Of a stretch of DNA of 64,000 nt, positions 23,461 to 38,984 are shown one piece after another. Origin of the DNA: Apostichopus japonicus (Eukaryota > Echinodermata > Holothuroidea > Aspidochirotida > Stichopodidae); assembly GCF_037975245.1 (NCBI RefSeq), contig NC_092569.1, forward strand, positions 3,419,001 to 3,483,000, read 5' to 3'. Position 1 is the stretch's first letter, and every line of letters starts with the position of its first letter. Position numbers and translations under genes: made by a program. The notes under the pieces were generated by a model. The model made no database searches. It worked only from the letters and a program-made list of their open reading frames with translations, and had not been told where the DNA came from.

Positions 23461-23675
23461 TTGGATGGATAACTGGATGGGTAGATGAATGAATTAGTGT
23501 CGTGAATGGATGAATCGATGGATGCGTGGTGGGTTGGTCTGTGTTTTAAAAAGTAATTGTAACAATAATTAATAAAAAAGAGGAAATGAAACATATATTT
23601 TTTTTTTTGCTACTTCTATTCGATCGAAATACTAAATCTACATTTTTTTCATTTTTTTTATATTTCTACTTTGCT

Positions 23676-23681
23676 TTTATT
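23676..23681 (-). terminator. polyadenylation signal of locus B (AATAAA)
   Basis: The minus strand reads AATAAA about 95 bases after the locus B stop codon, within sequence that aligns to the 3' UTR of locus A. Confidence 0.6.
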
Positions 23682-23775
23682 TAGCTAATTGTGCACACAT
23701 TTCAGTGAAATTAAGTCTTCTCCGTTTTCGAATGGAGATCTTCGTGGTCAAGCTTATATGTTATAGTATAGGCTC

Positions 23776-25622
<1,847 letters not shown>

Positions 25623-25679
25623 CTTGTTTGAAACAGAGTCGTATATTTACTGACTGGTTTGAATCTGTGCAGTGAATAA

Positions 25680-26700
25680 ACATAAAATGATTTACAATTT
25701 AACTTATGCGGTAAAGGTTATACTCATGCAGTGACAGGATGATACACCGATACAAGAAATATCGCAAAAGACATGTCAATAAATTACCACATATTTATGT
25801 CCAGACAAGTCGTTCTAATGAAATTTTTATTCGAGATTTGTTAAAACAGCTTTATGAATTTGAAGTAAGTCAACTGAATGCCCCTAAAACAAAACAAAAA
25901 TCACGTCCGGCTTCGTGCTTTGAGGTAATTTTGTCAAAAATTTGTTGTAATAAATGATCGGTGGCACCAAACAATTTAATAGGTAATTTGATTCGAATTC
26001 TCTTATTGACAAAGACAAAATATCCGTTACTCTAACAAGTTGACATTTTGCAGAAAAAGTGACGTAATAAGTTGTCATTTCAACATTTTTCAATAAATCG
26101 TCAAATTGTATATATACATTTTGGAAAACAATGTCGAATTGTTAAGATCGTTCTGTAATAATAGTCATCGGAATATATCATCACATTTTGCAGCAAAATT
26201 GGTCAAATTGCAGCCTAATTGCGGAAAAAAGATCGTAACATTTTGACTGAACCTTAGCCATAGGAACATTTGAATTGACGAGATTACACACAACTAAATA
26301 ATTCATCATTTAAAAAAAAAAGAACATGAGCTTTTAGAAGAAGTGTACCGATGGGGGAAGAAGTGTCCAACGTTTGCACTACTGTAGTGTGTAAAGGTAC
26401 TCGCGCATGCTCTGAACGCGATGGAAGTTTGTTGTCATAGGGATGATTTGCACAAGGCCTTTAGAATTTTGCACACAGCATTTAGGTAACATGAAGCGAT
26501 GCTTCTTTCGGATTCATTGTCGAGTTCTCTGATTAACACTAGCTCGATCGAGTAAACCTAAAATATTGTAACGGAAATTAACTCTGTGTATATGGTCTAG
26601 TTTTGTTTACGCCGCCGATGGCCTTTCCTGCAAGCAATTCGGTCGCATATATAAATGTTTTGTATCTCTTCTCAGATACGGTGGACGTTCAAAAATGATT
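25680..26700. other. first intron of locus B, proximal part
   Basis: AT-rich, no exon supported. It contains motifs such as CATTTTGCAG repeated (26045, 26184) and AATTGCGG, of no clear significance. Confidence 0.4.
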
Positions 26701-26720
26701 TTCTTAATAGATAGTGCTAC

Positions 26721-27247
26721 GATTGGTTCAGGTATTTGACATGTCTATTTTGTATGAAAGAACACAAAAAGACAAAAAGAACAGTGAAGAAACTACCATG
26801 ATAGCATGCTTTGTTAAGGAGATATGACACTTTGAAGATATCAAAATTTCTTTGAAAACGACTGGTGTAGAAAGACTCATGATGGTGTGATGTCACATCC
26901 TCACCTCATTTTTTAACACATTTGAAAATAATATAATCAAAAATTCTTCAGATGTTTAATCTCGAATACTTCCTTTGACAAATATGAGATCTCCTGACAT
27001 ATCTTTTGGTTGAAAGTCATGAAATCTCACAAAATATTTAGAGAAAAAAAAACAAAGACTTTTCAGGAATGTGAGGATGTGACATCACAGCTAGTCAGAT
27101 TTCAGCAGTTTCTACACAATCTGATAAAACTTTACACTTGAATATCTCTTTAACCGAAAAAGATATTTGAACAGTTTTTTTCACCATTGTGTTTCTTTTA
27201 TTGTTCTCTTCCATATAACATAAACATGTATGACAACTGAACCAATC
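26721..27247. mobile_element. fold-back MITE with long terminal inverted repeats
   Basis: The ends GATTGGTTCAG and CTGAACCAATC are exact inverted repeats. The relationship continues, imperfectly, for about 200 bp on each side: TTTGACATGT / ACATGTATGACAA, GAGATATGACACTTTGAAG / TACACTTGAATATCTC, and TGATGTCACATCCTCAC / GTGAGGATGTGACATCA. Length 527 bp, no coding capacity. No clear target duplication (right flank CTTTAAG, left flank GCTAC). It lies in the first intron of locus B. Confidence 0.75.
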
Positions 27248-27259
27248 CTTTAAGTAGAA

Positions 27260-28400
27260 GTGCAGCTATCACTTAAGACTCGCGTTATGCGCGAGGTACA
27301 CCCAATCAGATTCTTTGTCTTAAACACAACTATTTCCGTTACTTTCGCGTATGTAACGTTAACTGAGGGTCTTCGGATAGTGTCTGCTACTAAAGTCCAC
27401 CATAAGCGTATTTTCTGTCAGACCTTTGCTAATGTAATTGTACGTAAATCATCGATAAACGTATTTGACGTGACTACCGTAATATTTATCTAACTTTAAG
27501 TACTTAATAGACATAAGGTTCTTCGGCGTGAGGCTAGTTTTGTGGTTATTATAATTGAGACAGCAGTTTGACAGGTTTTGCATTTCTTAACATTATTTGA
27601 TGATATAAGAAATAACTTAAAAGATAATTAAACGAATGATCTGGCATGCTTAAGTCATTGTGACGAATTTACTTGAATCGAAGTTTTAACGCAAAACATC
27701 CGATGACTAGGCTAACTGAACTGCAATGTACAAACAGCCCATGCCTAATAGTTTACATTGTATAACCTGTCCTAGAAACAAGTCTAAATATTTTGGGAGA
27801 TTGCGTTCTCTTTAATAGAGCACAAAACCTTACAAAGTATAGCCTGAGTGACTTTATTCTAAGTTAAACCCATTAGATTGAGTTATTGACGCACTGCGTT
27901 CGTTTTGCGGTATTGACGCAGTGCGTTCATGTGGCTTCTTTGGTTCAGTGCGTCCAATTGCGTCGATTATTGTACTGAACTAGTAATGTAAAGCCCCTGA
28001 CTCAATATACTCAGCTAACATGCAATGTACAAGTCTGTTCTATTAAATATAGTCCGTCATGAAACGTTTACACATTGATTCTGTACTTTGATTGCATTAA
28101 ATTTGTTGAGACAAATCACATTGAAGATCAGATGTAGAATCACACCTAATAAACTTGGCAAGATCTATTATTAATCCAGTGACTTTTTGTCCGTGCTTCT
28201 TGGGAAACAATGGAAAGTTATAGCTACTGGCAAACGAGACCACTTGTGGGCGGCATGCGTTACAATATGAAAACGTTAATTGCTGCTCATAACTAAATAT
28301 AATTTAGATCAACGAAATATGAAAAACTTCTATCTATATAAGTAGGTTTATAATGTATTATATATAACACTAGGATGAATAAGTTGTAGCCTACTGATAA
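27260..28400. other. first intron of locus B, distal part
   Basis: No coding support; the open frame at 27260-27493 has no domain. A small tandem motif, TTGACGCACTGCGTTCG / TTGACGCAGTGCGTTCA, occurs at 27887-27930. From about 28270 the sequence becomes homologous to locus A. Confidence 0.4.
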
Positions 28401-28418
28401 TGGTTAAAGTATACTCAC

Positions 28419-28466
28419 CGGAGTTCAGTGAAGTGCTGGCTTCAGTAATGCAGGAATGTTCAGATG
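28419..28466 (-). other. locus B non-coding first exon (5' UTR)
   Basis: Conserved counterpart of 16637-16686: CACATCTGAACATTCCTGC through CACTTCACTGAACTCCG, then a GTGAGTATAC donor. It contains no ATG. Confidence 0.6.
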
Positions 28467-28504
28467 TGAAGATTTCTTGACGGTTTGATTCATATTTAAA
28501 CATT

Positions 28505-29252
<748 letters not shown>

Positions 29253-29349
29253 GATGTAATCAGAGCAATTCACCTGAAAATGTATATTATGAGGTGACAT
29301 TAGAACATCTAATTAATTAAAAACAAGGAACAAGTAGACAATCCTTTGA

Positions 29350-30950
29350 GTATATGTATATAGTTATCACTCAACCACATTACAGAAATTATGTATCATT
29401 TTTTACAACCAGAATTGGTAATGCTAAGTTGGATTTTCGCCTCAAGTTGAAATACATGACTCATTCGAAACTGATAGTTTGGTTTTATTCCCAATTCATC
29501 ATATACATATATGCAACCATTATGAAGTTTGAAATATATCCGAATGCTAATATGACTTCACATAAACGTTGAGCGAGTTACAAACACGTTTGATGTAACA
29601 GCATGCAATACCAACATACACAACCCCTTCCCATCGCCACCAACCCCCCCTCCCCCACACCCACACACACCCATCCACCGACGGGCAACGTTTGCAAGTA
29701 CCAACTATTTATTTAGTTGTAATAACTGACACTGTCGTTTTCGTACTTGAGCCTTTTTATTTGGAGTTCATACCTCCCATCTTTTTTTGTTTTATTATTC
29801 GATTTTGCAAACTCTCTTTGGGCGCGCGTATACTATCTGTACCCCCAAAAGAACACTAATACCTTACGTGTATTACTCCCAACTGGTTTTACCACCTCCT
29901 GTGAGAAGCCGGGTATGTACAGAGGGAAGAAGCGTCATGTTAGAAGAGCGGCCTTGCCCCAACACTTGACATTTTAATTATAATGAAATCAACAAAATAT
30001 ATCCATTCTTCCGTAAACTGTTTATGCAATTATACAGCAGATCAGACGTTAAGAGAAAAAAAAAATCAATTAATGAAAAACGCTTGACACGAATACCATT
30101 TTCATTATTTGACGTAAATATAGAATATTTTAGTTCAAACAATAATAAAATCTAACGCAAACATTGACGCATTTACGAAATTAATTCTCCTCATTTTGAA
30201 ATATTTTTTTTTTATATAGGAGACCATCTGTTGAGAATATTTTTCGAATACAAGTTTTCATAGGACAACATGCAATTAGCAACAAGATGGCAATCCACGG
30301 AGTTGCAGATCTCATCACATCAATGATGGAATGGATTTAAAATGAGCTTTAACCTCGACCCTTAACAAGTACTATTTAAAAAAAAATCCCATTATTCTCT
30401 ACAAATCTTGTGGTTTAATGACTTTTTCCAAAATGCTGACAATCAATCTAGACTAGTTTTAACTTTTAGCTCAGTTAACCTTTGACCCTGACCCTAATGC
30501 TGTCTTATTTGAAATATGCCCAACCATTCTCTACATATCGTGTGGTTTAATGCCTTTTCCCACCATATTGGTATGCAGGAAATGGCTAAAAACTATTTTT
30601 TTTTAGATATCTTGACCTATGACGTCATCAATCACGTAGGCACGAGTTTGAAGTTGATAGGACCATGGAGGTCTGTTTTTACCTCCATGATAGGACTAAT
30701 GATCTAGGATGACTTCACGACACACTTTTTTTTTGCTCACCGCCACACACGCTTTCAAAACAGCAGAAGTTTGAGGTTTCCCACTAAACTGGGAAGTATT
30801 CCCCCTGTCACCTTCATCCCTCCCCCTCCTCCCGGATCCGCGTCCCCTGCAAGTTACAGTGAGATTCTGGATCTCTGGCTCTTTGTTACAACAAAACTTT
30901 CTCACTGACCCCTCATAGCTGAAAATTAATTGAGAATCCCTAACATAGGT
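29350..30950. other. intergenic stretch without recognisable gene
   Basis: Open frames at 29354-29572, 29747-29977 and 30516-30707 have no domain or splice support. There is a local duplication: CATTCTCTACATATCGTGTG (30524) resembles TATTCTCTACAAATCTTGTG (30394), each followed by GTTTAATG. The hairpin GACCATGGAGGTCTG / TTTTTACCTCCATG at 30660-30695 recalls 7701-7733. Confidence 0.4.
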
Positions 30951-30954
30951 CATA

Positions 30955-31117
30955 CATTTACTATTTTATTAAGCATTATTAATGTATTTATGACTTCTTA
31001 AATTTTCATACTTTTATATTATTATGTGTCTTATCAGAGGGCCTCGTGGAAGATTAGCTATTGCTAAACGAGCTACCCTCTTAAAATAAAGTTGAAATAA
31101 AAAATAAAAAAAATAAA
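30955..31117 (+). mobile_element. 3' end of a CR1/L2-type LINE
   Basis: The sequence GGGCCTCGTGGAAGATTAGC, then TATTGCTAAACGAGCTACCC and AAATAAAGTTGAAATAAA with an (AAATA)-like tail, is the characteristic 3' terminus of many invertebrate and fish CR1/L2-group LINEs. It is 5'-truncated and lies only about 170 bp upstream of the PSMB2 start codon. Confidence 0.65.
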
Positions 31118-31284
31118 CATAACTGAGACCACTGCTTATTCATTGCAGAATCTTACTAAACTTTGGGTTGAATAATTTAAAGAGAAGAGTCTGCTAACTT
31201 CAACGCATTAAATTTTGCGTGCACTCGTTGTCCTGAATGCCGATGTGAGATTCGGAAGTTACAGACTCATTTAGAATATTCAAG

Positions 31285-34200
31285 ATGGAGTTTCTCATTG
31301 GAATTCAAGGAGAAGACTTCGTATTAGTTGCGTCAGATATGACAGCTGCGAGAAGTGTATTTCTTTTGAAACATGGTGTGTAGTACATTTTCCTAGGCTA
31401 GGACCAGTTAAAACTTGTACTTGCACTAAGTTGTAGGCCTAACCCACAGTAATGTTGTGTAAATGTAGTAATGACTAAGCAGTACGCGTTGTTGTTTGTG
31501 CTATTACTACTATACTGTGATACCGTTAGGCTACCTACTTAGGTTTCAGTTGTTTTCCGCATACGTTACTTTCCGCTGATTACTTTCCGCTGAAAAAATT
31601 CTCTGCGGAAAACACCTTTTTTTTCACCTTCCTGTATACTATATTTTCCGCATATTTTAGGATACCAAATTCAGGCAGGATGATTAAAATAACATGAGAA
31701 AGTATCAAAGAACGTCGATAAAGGTTGGATAGACTGAGTTCATGTCAGAAAAGTTAAGCTGCTTATAATACAGAGGAGGCTTGGGGTGTGTAATTAGGGA
31801 TTATTAAAGAAGTATGTGGTGGTCGGCCGATAAAAGGGCAAAGGGACACCCGCGTTATGAAGGATTGACTATCTAATAAAGTATTAAAACTGCGGTCCGC
31901 GTAATGATAGTTTAAAAAAAAAATTGTAAAAGGCGGTATCTTTGATTTTCGCTGGAAATGGCTGTATAAGTAAGGGCTGTTTTAATAGTCGAACACGCAT
32001 TTTGCACCACCTTTCTTACGAATTACATCTAAAATCATGGCCGATTTATCCTGTTACAGTTAAATCCTATCTTCTCCACCTTCCTAAATCATTCCATGTG
32101 CCAATTCAGTAAGTTATTCTGTCCCTCAAAAAAAAAAAAAACGTTACTTTCCGCTGAAAAAAAAGTTGTTTTCCGCTGACAAATTTGTTTGCGGAAAACA
32201 CCGTTTTGTTTCAGCGGAAAGTAACGTGTGCGGAAAACAACGGTACCCACCTACTTAGGCGTTAGGTTTCCATGACCAACTAGTTACATTGTTACTAAGT
32301 TAAATACTAGCCTACAGGCTACAGTACTTTTAGGCTTAGCATAGTCTTACCCGTTTTTCTACGGAATGCGGGTATGGATAGCCATCAAACCATTTTCTTT
32401 GTTGTCCAAATCCCCCATTTCTCTAGGATGTAATGATTGCAATAGTCTACACAAAGGTGTTAAACTTTAATTTTTAAAGGCATTGAAGACTCGCTCCAAA
32501 CCGCGTGCCGCTCTGAAAAAGTTAACTTTCCGTTGCTTGCAAGTGAAGTTATCTTCTTGCCGCTACAAAATGCAGACAGTAATGAAACATGATACCTTGT
32601 TATCTTTAGCTGGACCTGAGATGTCCATCGCTGTATCGTTTGTACACTGTGCTGTGGGTATTGACTGCAGAAGTATGTACTGACTGTTCACCAACTAGTG
32701 TCTAATTACCGACGGTAGCAAGCTGTGTGTGTGTATTTTCTGGGATCGATGGTGGTGTCTAACACTTCTGTTACACCTCATTCGAAGCTAGGGCAGATAA
32801 CCGGCATGAGACGTTTCTTTGTGCGCGAGTCTTCACACCCTTTAAGTAAGAGGTGCTGAGATGTGCTCTCCACTTTTTTCTTCAAATTGAATTGATTGCT
32901 TTGTGGCCAGATCATGTAGCCAGTCTAGGCCTCATCTGAAAGAAATACACAAATCCTTAGTTCAAAAGGATTAATGACCCTGAGAACAGTTCCTGAAATT
33001 TCAAGGAAATCCACAAGTTGAAACAGAAAATACTACTAAGGTTGTCAGGCCTATTTATAAGTTACATTTAAGAAGACATGAACATAATAAATTCTTTTAC
33101 AAATTATAGTGAGAACAACTTAAAGTTAACTTAAAATCTGAGGGGATGTCACTGTTTCACTGAAACACAAATTACAAACTGTTCACTAGGCTAATATCTT
33201 TTGGCCGACAGATCAAGACAAGATGTTTGAGCTTAGCAGCAAGTTGCTGATGTTATGCGTTGGAGAAGCTGGTGACACTGTACAGTTTGCCGAGTACATA
33301 CAGAAGAATATGCAGCTCTACAAAATACGAAATGGTAAGAGAAAATGAACTCAGAAGTTCAATTTAAAGCCTTCTGGACCAGGTACCACCGTCTCTGAAG
33401 ATTGGCCCACCTGGTCCTGGCAAAACCAGGGGCATTTGTGTAAATAACCAGGGGCCGTCTTGCACTTTCCAATCATTCATTTATGCACCTTTAGATGTTC
33501 GAAACTACCGTGCAGTAATGTGCACGATTTATTTTTCAGTGCAAATTTCTTTACGCTCGTCCAAGAGGTCCGAGACGACCCAATTTTCATTTTGGGACAA
33601 CCAAAATCAGCTTTGTGTACAGTAGATGACTAGTTGTTTAATACTTAATTCAGATTGCATTGTAACTAAATATCCCGAATAGGTAAAATGATAAATTGGT
33701 ACCCCTCCATCATTTGCAGGCGTGTGATTAATCTGGAGGGGGGAGGGGATGGGGATGGGGAGGGTTTACTTGCTCAATCTAGCCATCTCTAAAATTCAGT
33801 GTACACATTGTTCATCCTTTCTCATTTTGTTACATTTATTCGGACAACCAAAAAGTAAAACTTGCTGTTTCTTGCTGTTGATTTTTCACTTGAATTTAAA
33901 AAAAAAAATTATTGTCCAATTGTGCTTGATTAGGTGCTAGTTATTATTAAATATTACTCCCTGACATATTCTACCAGGGATCTTGGGAGGTCGTTTTGGC
34001 AAGGAATGGGGTCATTCAAATTATTTTCACTGCTGCATTTTCTACAAGATCTTCTGTTGAAACAGTTCTACAGCTGTGTTTACAGTGTGTAGTAATGAAC
34101 TGTCTTTTGGTTTGGATCATGAGGTCAGCAGTAACAGTGCATCAGGAATAAAATGTCTCCGATGGTCAGTTTTTTGGGCGGGGATAGCAAAGTCAAAAGA

Positions 34201-37200
34201 TTATGCAATTTGCCAAGCTTGTGTTCATAGAACTTAGATTTTGTACAAAGAACCATAACATTTTCAGTATTTTATATTAGTAAACCAAAGCATCATAAAG
34301 CTCAAAACTGGTAAACTGCTACACAAAATATGAATACAAAATTATTCCTCTCGAGTGAACAGTGTGGCTTTAGTGTGTGGATTTGAAGTCATATCTGACC
34401 GGAATGGGATTGCATTGATTTATGTATATGACTTTTCTTTTTTCATTTTCATCTCTCGTTATGTGTTTTCAAACACAACGTTATGTTTTCCATCCTCTAT
34501 TTTTCTGACGCGAAATGGCCTCTGTAATATGTTTGTGTCTTTAAGAGCACTTAGTAATCATAAATTTCATCCTTAAAATCCGTTCTCGTTTGTAGGATAT
34601 GAACTGTCACCTAAGGCTGCGGCAAACTTCACAAGAAAGAACCTTGCCGACTTCCTGAGAAGCAGAGTAAGTTTTGGTATATTCCTCAAATAAATTACCC
34701 ATTTGCTTGAACATTTGTAATGTGTAGTCATCGACTACCCTACCAAACAGCTCATGAGAAATATTTTAAGATGAGAAGAAGACATTTGTTATCATGATCT
34801 TCCCAATGAGGTATTCATGCTTTGATCATGTCAGTCAATTACAAAAGAGAATATTCTCTCTCTCTATGTATCATGTATGTATGTATTAGCTCTTCTCCTA
34901 AGTTTTATTAGTTCTTCTAGTATACGTACAGTATTAGTTCTTCATTGTAGAGGTCAAATGTGCCAATTTGAAAACATATCAATTTGTTACCATGTAATAT
35001 TTCTTGTTTTGGTGGTCATGCAGGATTTACATCCTCTAGCGATCTAAGGCACTGTATTCTTGTCTATCTCCATCCCCCCTTCTCGAACCCAATGGGGCAA
35101 GCACGACCCAAAAATGAGAACTAAGTATGGCTTACTTGCCTGGAAAGATTCTTTGATTCCCCAGGTACTTTCACTGATCTGCAAATAGGATAACCCAATA
35201 AGGTTAGTAATATTAGTCAGACCTCTCGACTAACTTTGTTGTATCTGTTTTCTCTCGTCACATGGTGGAAGACAAAATTGCTCGCCTATCATTTTTGGGA
35301 AAAATTGCCTAGATTTACATACGTTGAATCTCTCAGCAAAAAAACAGAAATGAATCAAAATTTAGAAATTGTTATCTTTAGAGACTCCTTTTGGACTACT
35401 TTGCTCACAAGATAATTGTGCTAGCAGACATCAATGTCATGTCTCTGACTTTTCACTCTCAGACCCCGTACATGGTCAACATGTTACTGGCCGGCCACGA
35501 TGACCAGGACGGACCCTCGCTCTTCTATATGGATTACCTCGCATCTCTGCAGCAAGTCCCGTACGCGGCCCATGGATACGGGTCTTTCTTCACCATGAGC
35601 GTGATTGACAGGTTATACAAGCCAGGTGAGTTGTAACAGTATATTATAATCGGATGGCGGCTGACTTGAATCTGAAAAGATAATTCTACAACCGTGACAA
35701 CTGTGACTGATACTTTTCAAAGTCGTCTCTGCAAAGTGCGACCATCGAAACATTGCCACAAAACTTGTCGAGGCTGTACGCTCAGAGAAGAATGTTGCAT
35801 AATTTTGATTGGAAGTCCGAGCAGTTTCTTACTCTTTGTGACCAAATTTTGTGCTGTGTAAAAAGAGAGACACGTTTTTCAGATCTTAACGTACAGGTGG
35901 CAACATGGTTTTACATGGTTTTACACGGTTTTATGTGGATTTTCGATAGAGTGTCTATCCCCAGGGCATACTATCAAGAACATAAATTATGGTTCTTTCC
36001 TGAGTGGATGCTCTAGGCAAAAACAACGCAAGAGAGGGGGGAAGAAGGAAAAAAAGAGAGAGAGAGAGGGTGGAAGGAGGGAGGGGATGAGGAGGCTCCT
36101 TGAATGGTCTGAGGCCAGGCACACCCGTCTAAACGTTATCATTTTGGGACTGGACAGGGTTTCACTAGTTAAGTAAGTCAGGGATCAGGAACCCTCTGCA
36201 GTCAGGGTCTAGGCCCTCAAATTAAGTAGTTTGTTACAGTCAAGTTTCTTGTAGTATTCCAAGTGCAAGGGTCTCAGTCAAAGAGGTGATTTACACCCAC
36301 GACCCACCAGTCGCAGCAAGTTTGCTTCTAAGAGACTATACAGTAGCATTGGTTTTGAAGATTTTTATAACTATCTGATGTCTATGCATTTCAAATGTCA
36401 TTGTCTCTATTAATGTGCTTTTCTATATTTCTGTTGCTTCAGGACTTTCAAAAGATGAGGCTCAGAGTATTTTACAGAAATGTTTGGATGAGGTAAGTTG
36501 TTTTATTTTTTGTTTTATGTTGTATATTTTTTTCATTTCTATGAAAGTGCCATGATGGTGTGAATGATTAATGATCAGGGAATCAAAAAATTGCTACTGG
36601 TATCACTCATCAGACAGAAATATAATTATTTTCAGCATATATGATAAACAAATGTAATGAATCTGAAACTGGCCCAGTGATGCCTCTTCTGAACTGAAAA
36701 ATTTTGGAACCGAAAATTTGGAACCGAAATTTTTGAACCAAAAATTTGCTGCCATAAAAAATTAATAATTTTGCTCAAAATGAGTTGCTTCATGCAAAGC
36801 TGTGCATTTCTTACTCTTTCAGCTGATGTTTTCTTAGGCACTGCTCTTTGGGTAGTAATTTCTGTATCTGTTGACACTTGTATCTTGGCAAATGCTGGAT
36901 CCACTACTGTAGTTCTTGATATTGGAACAGTCCTTTAACCTTTGAATAGAACTTCTCCTACGTTTGTTTTCTCTTGTAAATGAAAAACGTAACAAGTTCT
37001 TGCGCTACAAGCTAACTTTCCTCTAGTGTCATTTTCATCTCCCTCTATCCTTGAATTACATTTTTACAAAGACATCTTCTCTCATTCCTCGTGTCAGGTT
37101 CAAAGAAGGTTCATCATTAATCTTCCAATGTTTCAAGTTCGGATAATCGACAAAGACGGAGTCCATCAGCTACCGAATCTGCGACCTAAGCCAGCAGTGT

Positions 37201-37202
37201 AA
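31285..37202 (+). CDS. PSMB2: proteasome subunit beta type-2 (20S core beta-4)
   Basis: Coding exons are 31285-31375, 33212-33334, 34596-34666, 35463-35625, 36443-36492 and 37098-37202: 603 bases, 200 residues (human PSMB2 has 201). The start [18 protein letters not shown] matches the family N-terminus. Further hallmarks are [56 protein letters not shown] and [21 protein letters not shown]2 is a non-catalytic beta subunit of the 20S proteasome: it starts with Met rather than a processed Thr nucleophile and helps build the beta ring. All junctions obey phase, and acceptors and donors are consensus (the first donor is GTGTGTAG). Intron 1 carries a MULE-like element and a family T MITE. AATAAA at 37829-37834 is a possible polyadenylation signal. 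Confidence 0.96.
31542..32248. mobile_element. MULE-like non-autonomous element in PSMB2 intron 1
   Basis: Flanked by a perfect 9-bp direct repeat ACCTACTTA (31533-31541 and 32249-32257), extendable by GG. Terminal inverted repeats of about 38 bp: the left GTTGTTTTCCGCATACGTTA continues into CTTTCCGCTGA, and the right end is the mirror, ending GGAAAACAACGGTACCC. Subterminal GCGGAAAACAC / TTTTCCGCTG motifs are repeated inside both ends. A 9-bp target duplication with long TIRs fits the Mutator superfamily. 707 bp, no coding capacity. Confidence 0.8.
32474..32845. mobile_element. TTAA-flanked MITE (family T), copy 2, in PSMB2 intron 1
   Basis: Starts TTAAAGGCATTGAAGACTCG with CTCCAAACCGCGTGC following, and ends GCGCGAGTCTTCACACCCTTTAA. 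The ends are inverted repeats with TTAA at both edges. It is closely similar to the copies at 3931 and 57021 in the same orientation. Confidence 0.85.
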
Positions 37203-38980
37203 CACCACAGGGAGGGCAGCGTTTATCGTTTTGTACGTTTATTGTCGCGGGGAACGCATCGCTCTGATACGACCATCGACATTCATCGACCATTTCTTTG
37301 ATGTGAGAGATCCCGACTGGTATGGGGATGCATTCACTGTGTTACCTACCTGGCATATTGTTAAATCTTAGTAATGGTTACAACAGTTTACTGCACCGAC
37401 TCTAAAACAAGCAGTGAAGTTTCGCCATGGAAGGGTTTATAGAAGTATCCGCAAAAACAGCTGTTGTTGGCGACAAAATCACATAGTTGTTTATAGGGGG
37501 GGGGGAGGGGGGGTGGTGGTCATTCAATGAACAATTCCATGCAGATACTCCCAACTGTTTATTCATTGTGAAATTTCTTTTGTAAAAAACTAGCTACTTG
37601 TAAGTAAGACTTATCTGATAGTTCGATTAAGACTGGTATTATATCGTATTTAATAGTGAGTTAAGCTTTCTCTGCTAGGAAGGAATTCCAAGCAAATCCT
37701 TTCAAAACTGTAGTCACAAGTGGATCACAAGTGGGAGAAAGAGAAGGAGTGAAAATGTCTGCACTTGATAATGACCCCAGCTTTATGGTAATGAAGTTTT
37801 TCTCTGAGGTGAGGGGGGGTTGAGGGGGAATAAAGTTTGCCAGTCACCACTGATATGTGACTGGAAGTCTTATCCTAAAATGTGCATAATCCTTCCCTCC
37901 CTCCTCTCATAAAAACCTAACCAATTTTTGGCCAACTGACTATTCAAGTAATGCTCACTGGTTAAAGCTTATAAGTAATCGGCCCCCAAAGTTTAGCATG
38001 CCAAAAAAGTTGCTAGAAATTTCCTGGAGGATTGATCCGACCCTCAAAGATCATTCACACAAATCGACTATGATTAAAGTAGATGACGAAATGTCTCAGT
38101 GTAGATAACTGCTTTCACTGTGGCAGCCAGATGCTTGATGAAAGTTGAGCTTTGGTGACCAGTATCTGACTTCCTAGCATATTTAGTGGCATTACTGATG
38201 ACCTTTAAGAAAAGTAAGGAAACTTAAAAACTTCAGTCGAATTTACAAGTGTGAAGACATTTTATGCTGGAGATTTTTCAGTTAGGTGCCAAGGATTCTT
38301 CTCTTGTACATGGGTTTTGCTACATCGTCATGTCATACCAACCTAGAAATATATTCACCTTTAGTAAATTGCCAGCATTGCACTTTCAGCTGACCATCAA
38401 GTATCGTCATAATAGGTTTGTGACTGCAGTAAGTGATAGAAATTGTCGGATGAAAATTATCCGAAAGAAAAAAATCTGATTTTCCTTATGATTTCTAGTC
38501 GAAGCAGGGTTGGTATGATCTTAACTGGTGGCAAATTCTCGCCAAAATTAAATGAATTCTGACTTTGTTCATCTTGACCACTAGTAAGAGATGTAAAATA
38601 TATCATATTGGTCTGAGTATTTTGTAGTACTTTTATGTTTCTTTTTTTTTTGAGTGTCCCTGGTGTAGCTATATCAAATTGTCAAGTTCAAATTCCTTGT
38701 TGTAGGATATTTGCACCATACTGACAAGACATCTTAGTTTAAATTTAATGATCTTGTCCGATGATTTAAGGAAGACCAAATCATTTACAGAAATACTACT
38801 ATACCAGAACTTACATTTTGATCTTCTTGTGGTATTCCTCAAGAATAATGGTTCACACTGGTTTACACCAAGTACATTGACACAGTGCATGAAAACACAG
38901 ACTTTCTTTGACACAGCACTTGAGAAGGGGGTAGAATATTGATTTTACTGCCATCTCACTGAGCAGGTAGCAATTTATGT
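37203..38980. other. PSMB2 3' UTR and downstream intergenic sequence
   Basis: No further exon is supported. It includes G-rich simple sequence at 37495-37520 and 37811-37830 and candidate polyadenylation signals. The open frames at 38264-38479 and 38669-38942 have no recognisable domain. Confidence 0.4.
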
Positions 38981-38984
38981 CCCC

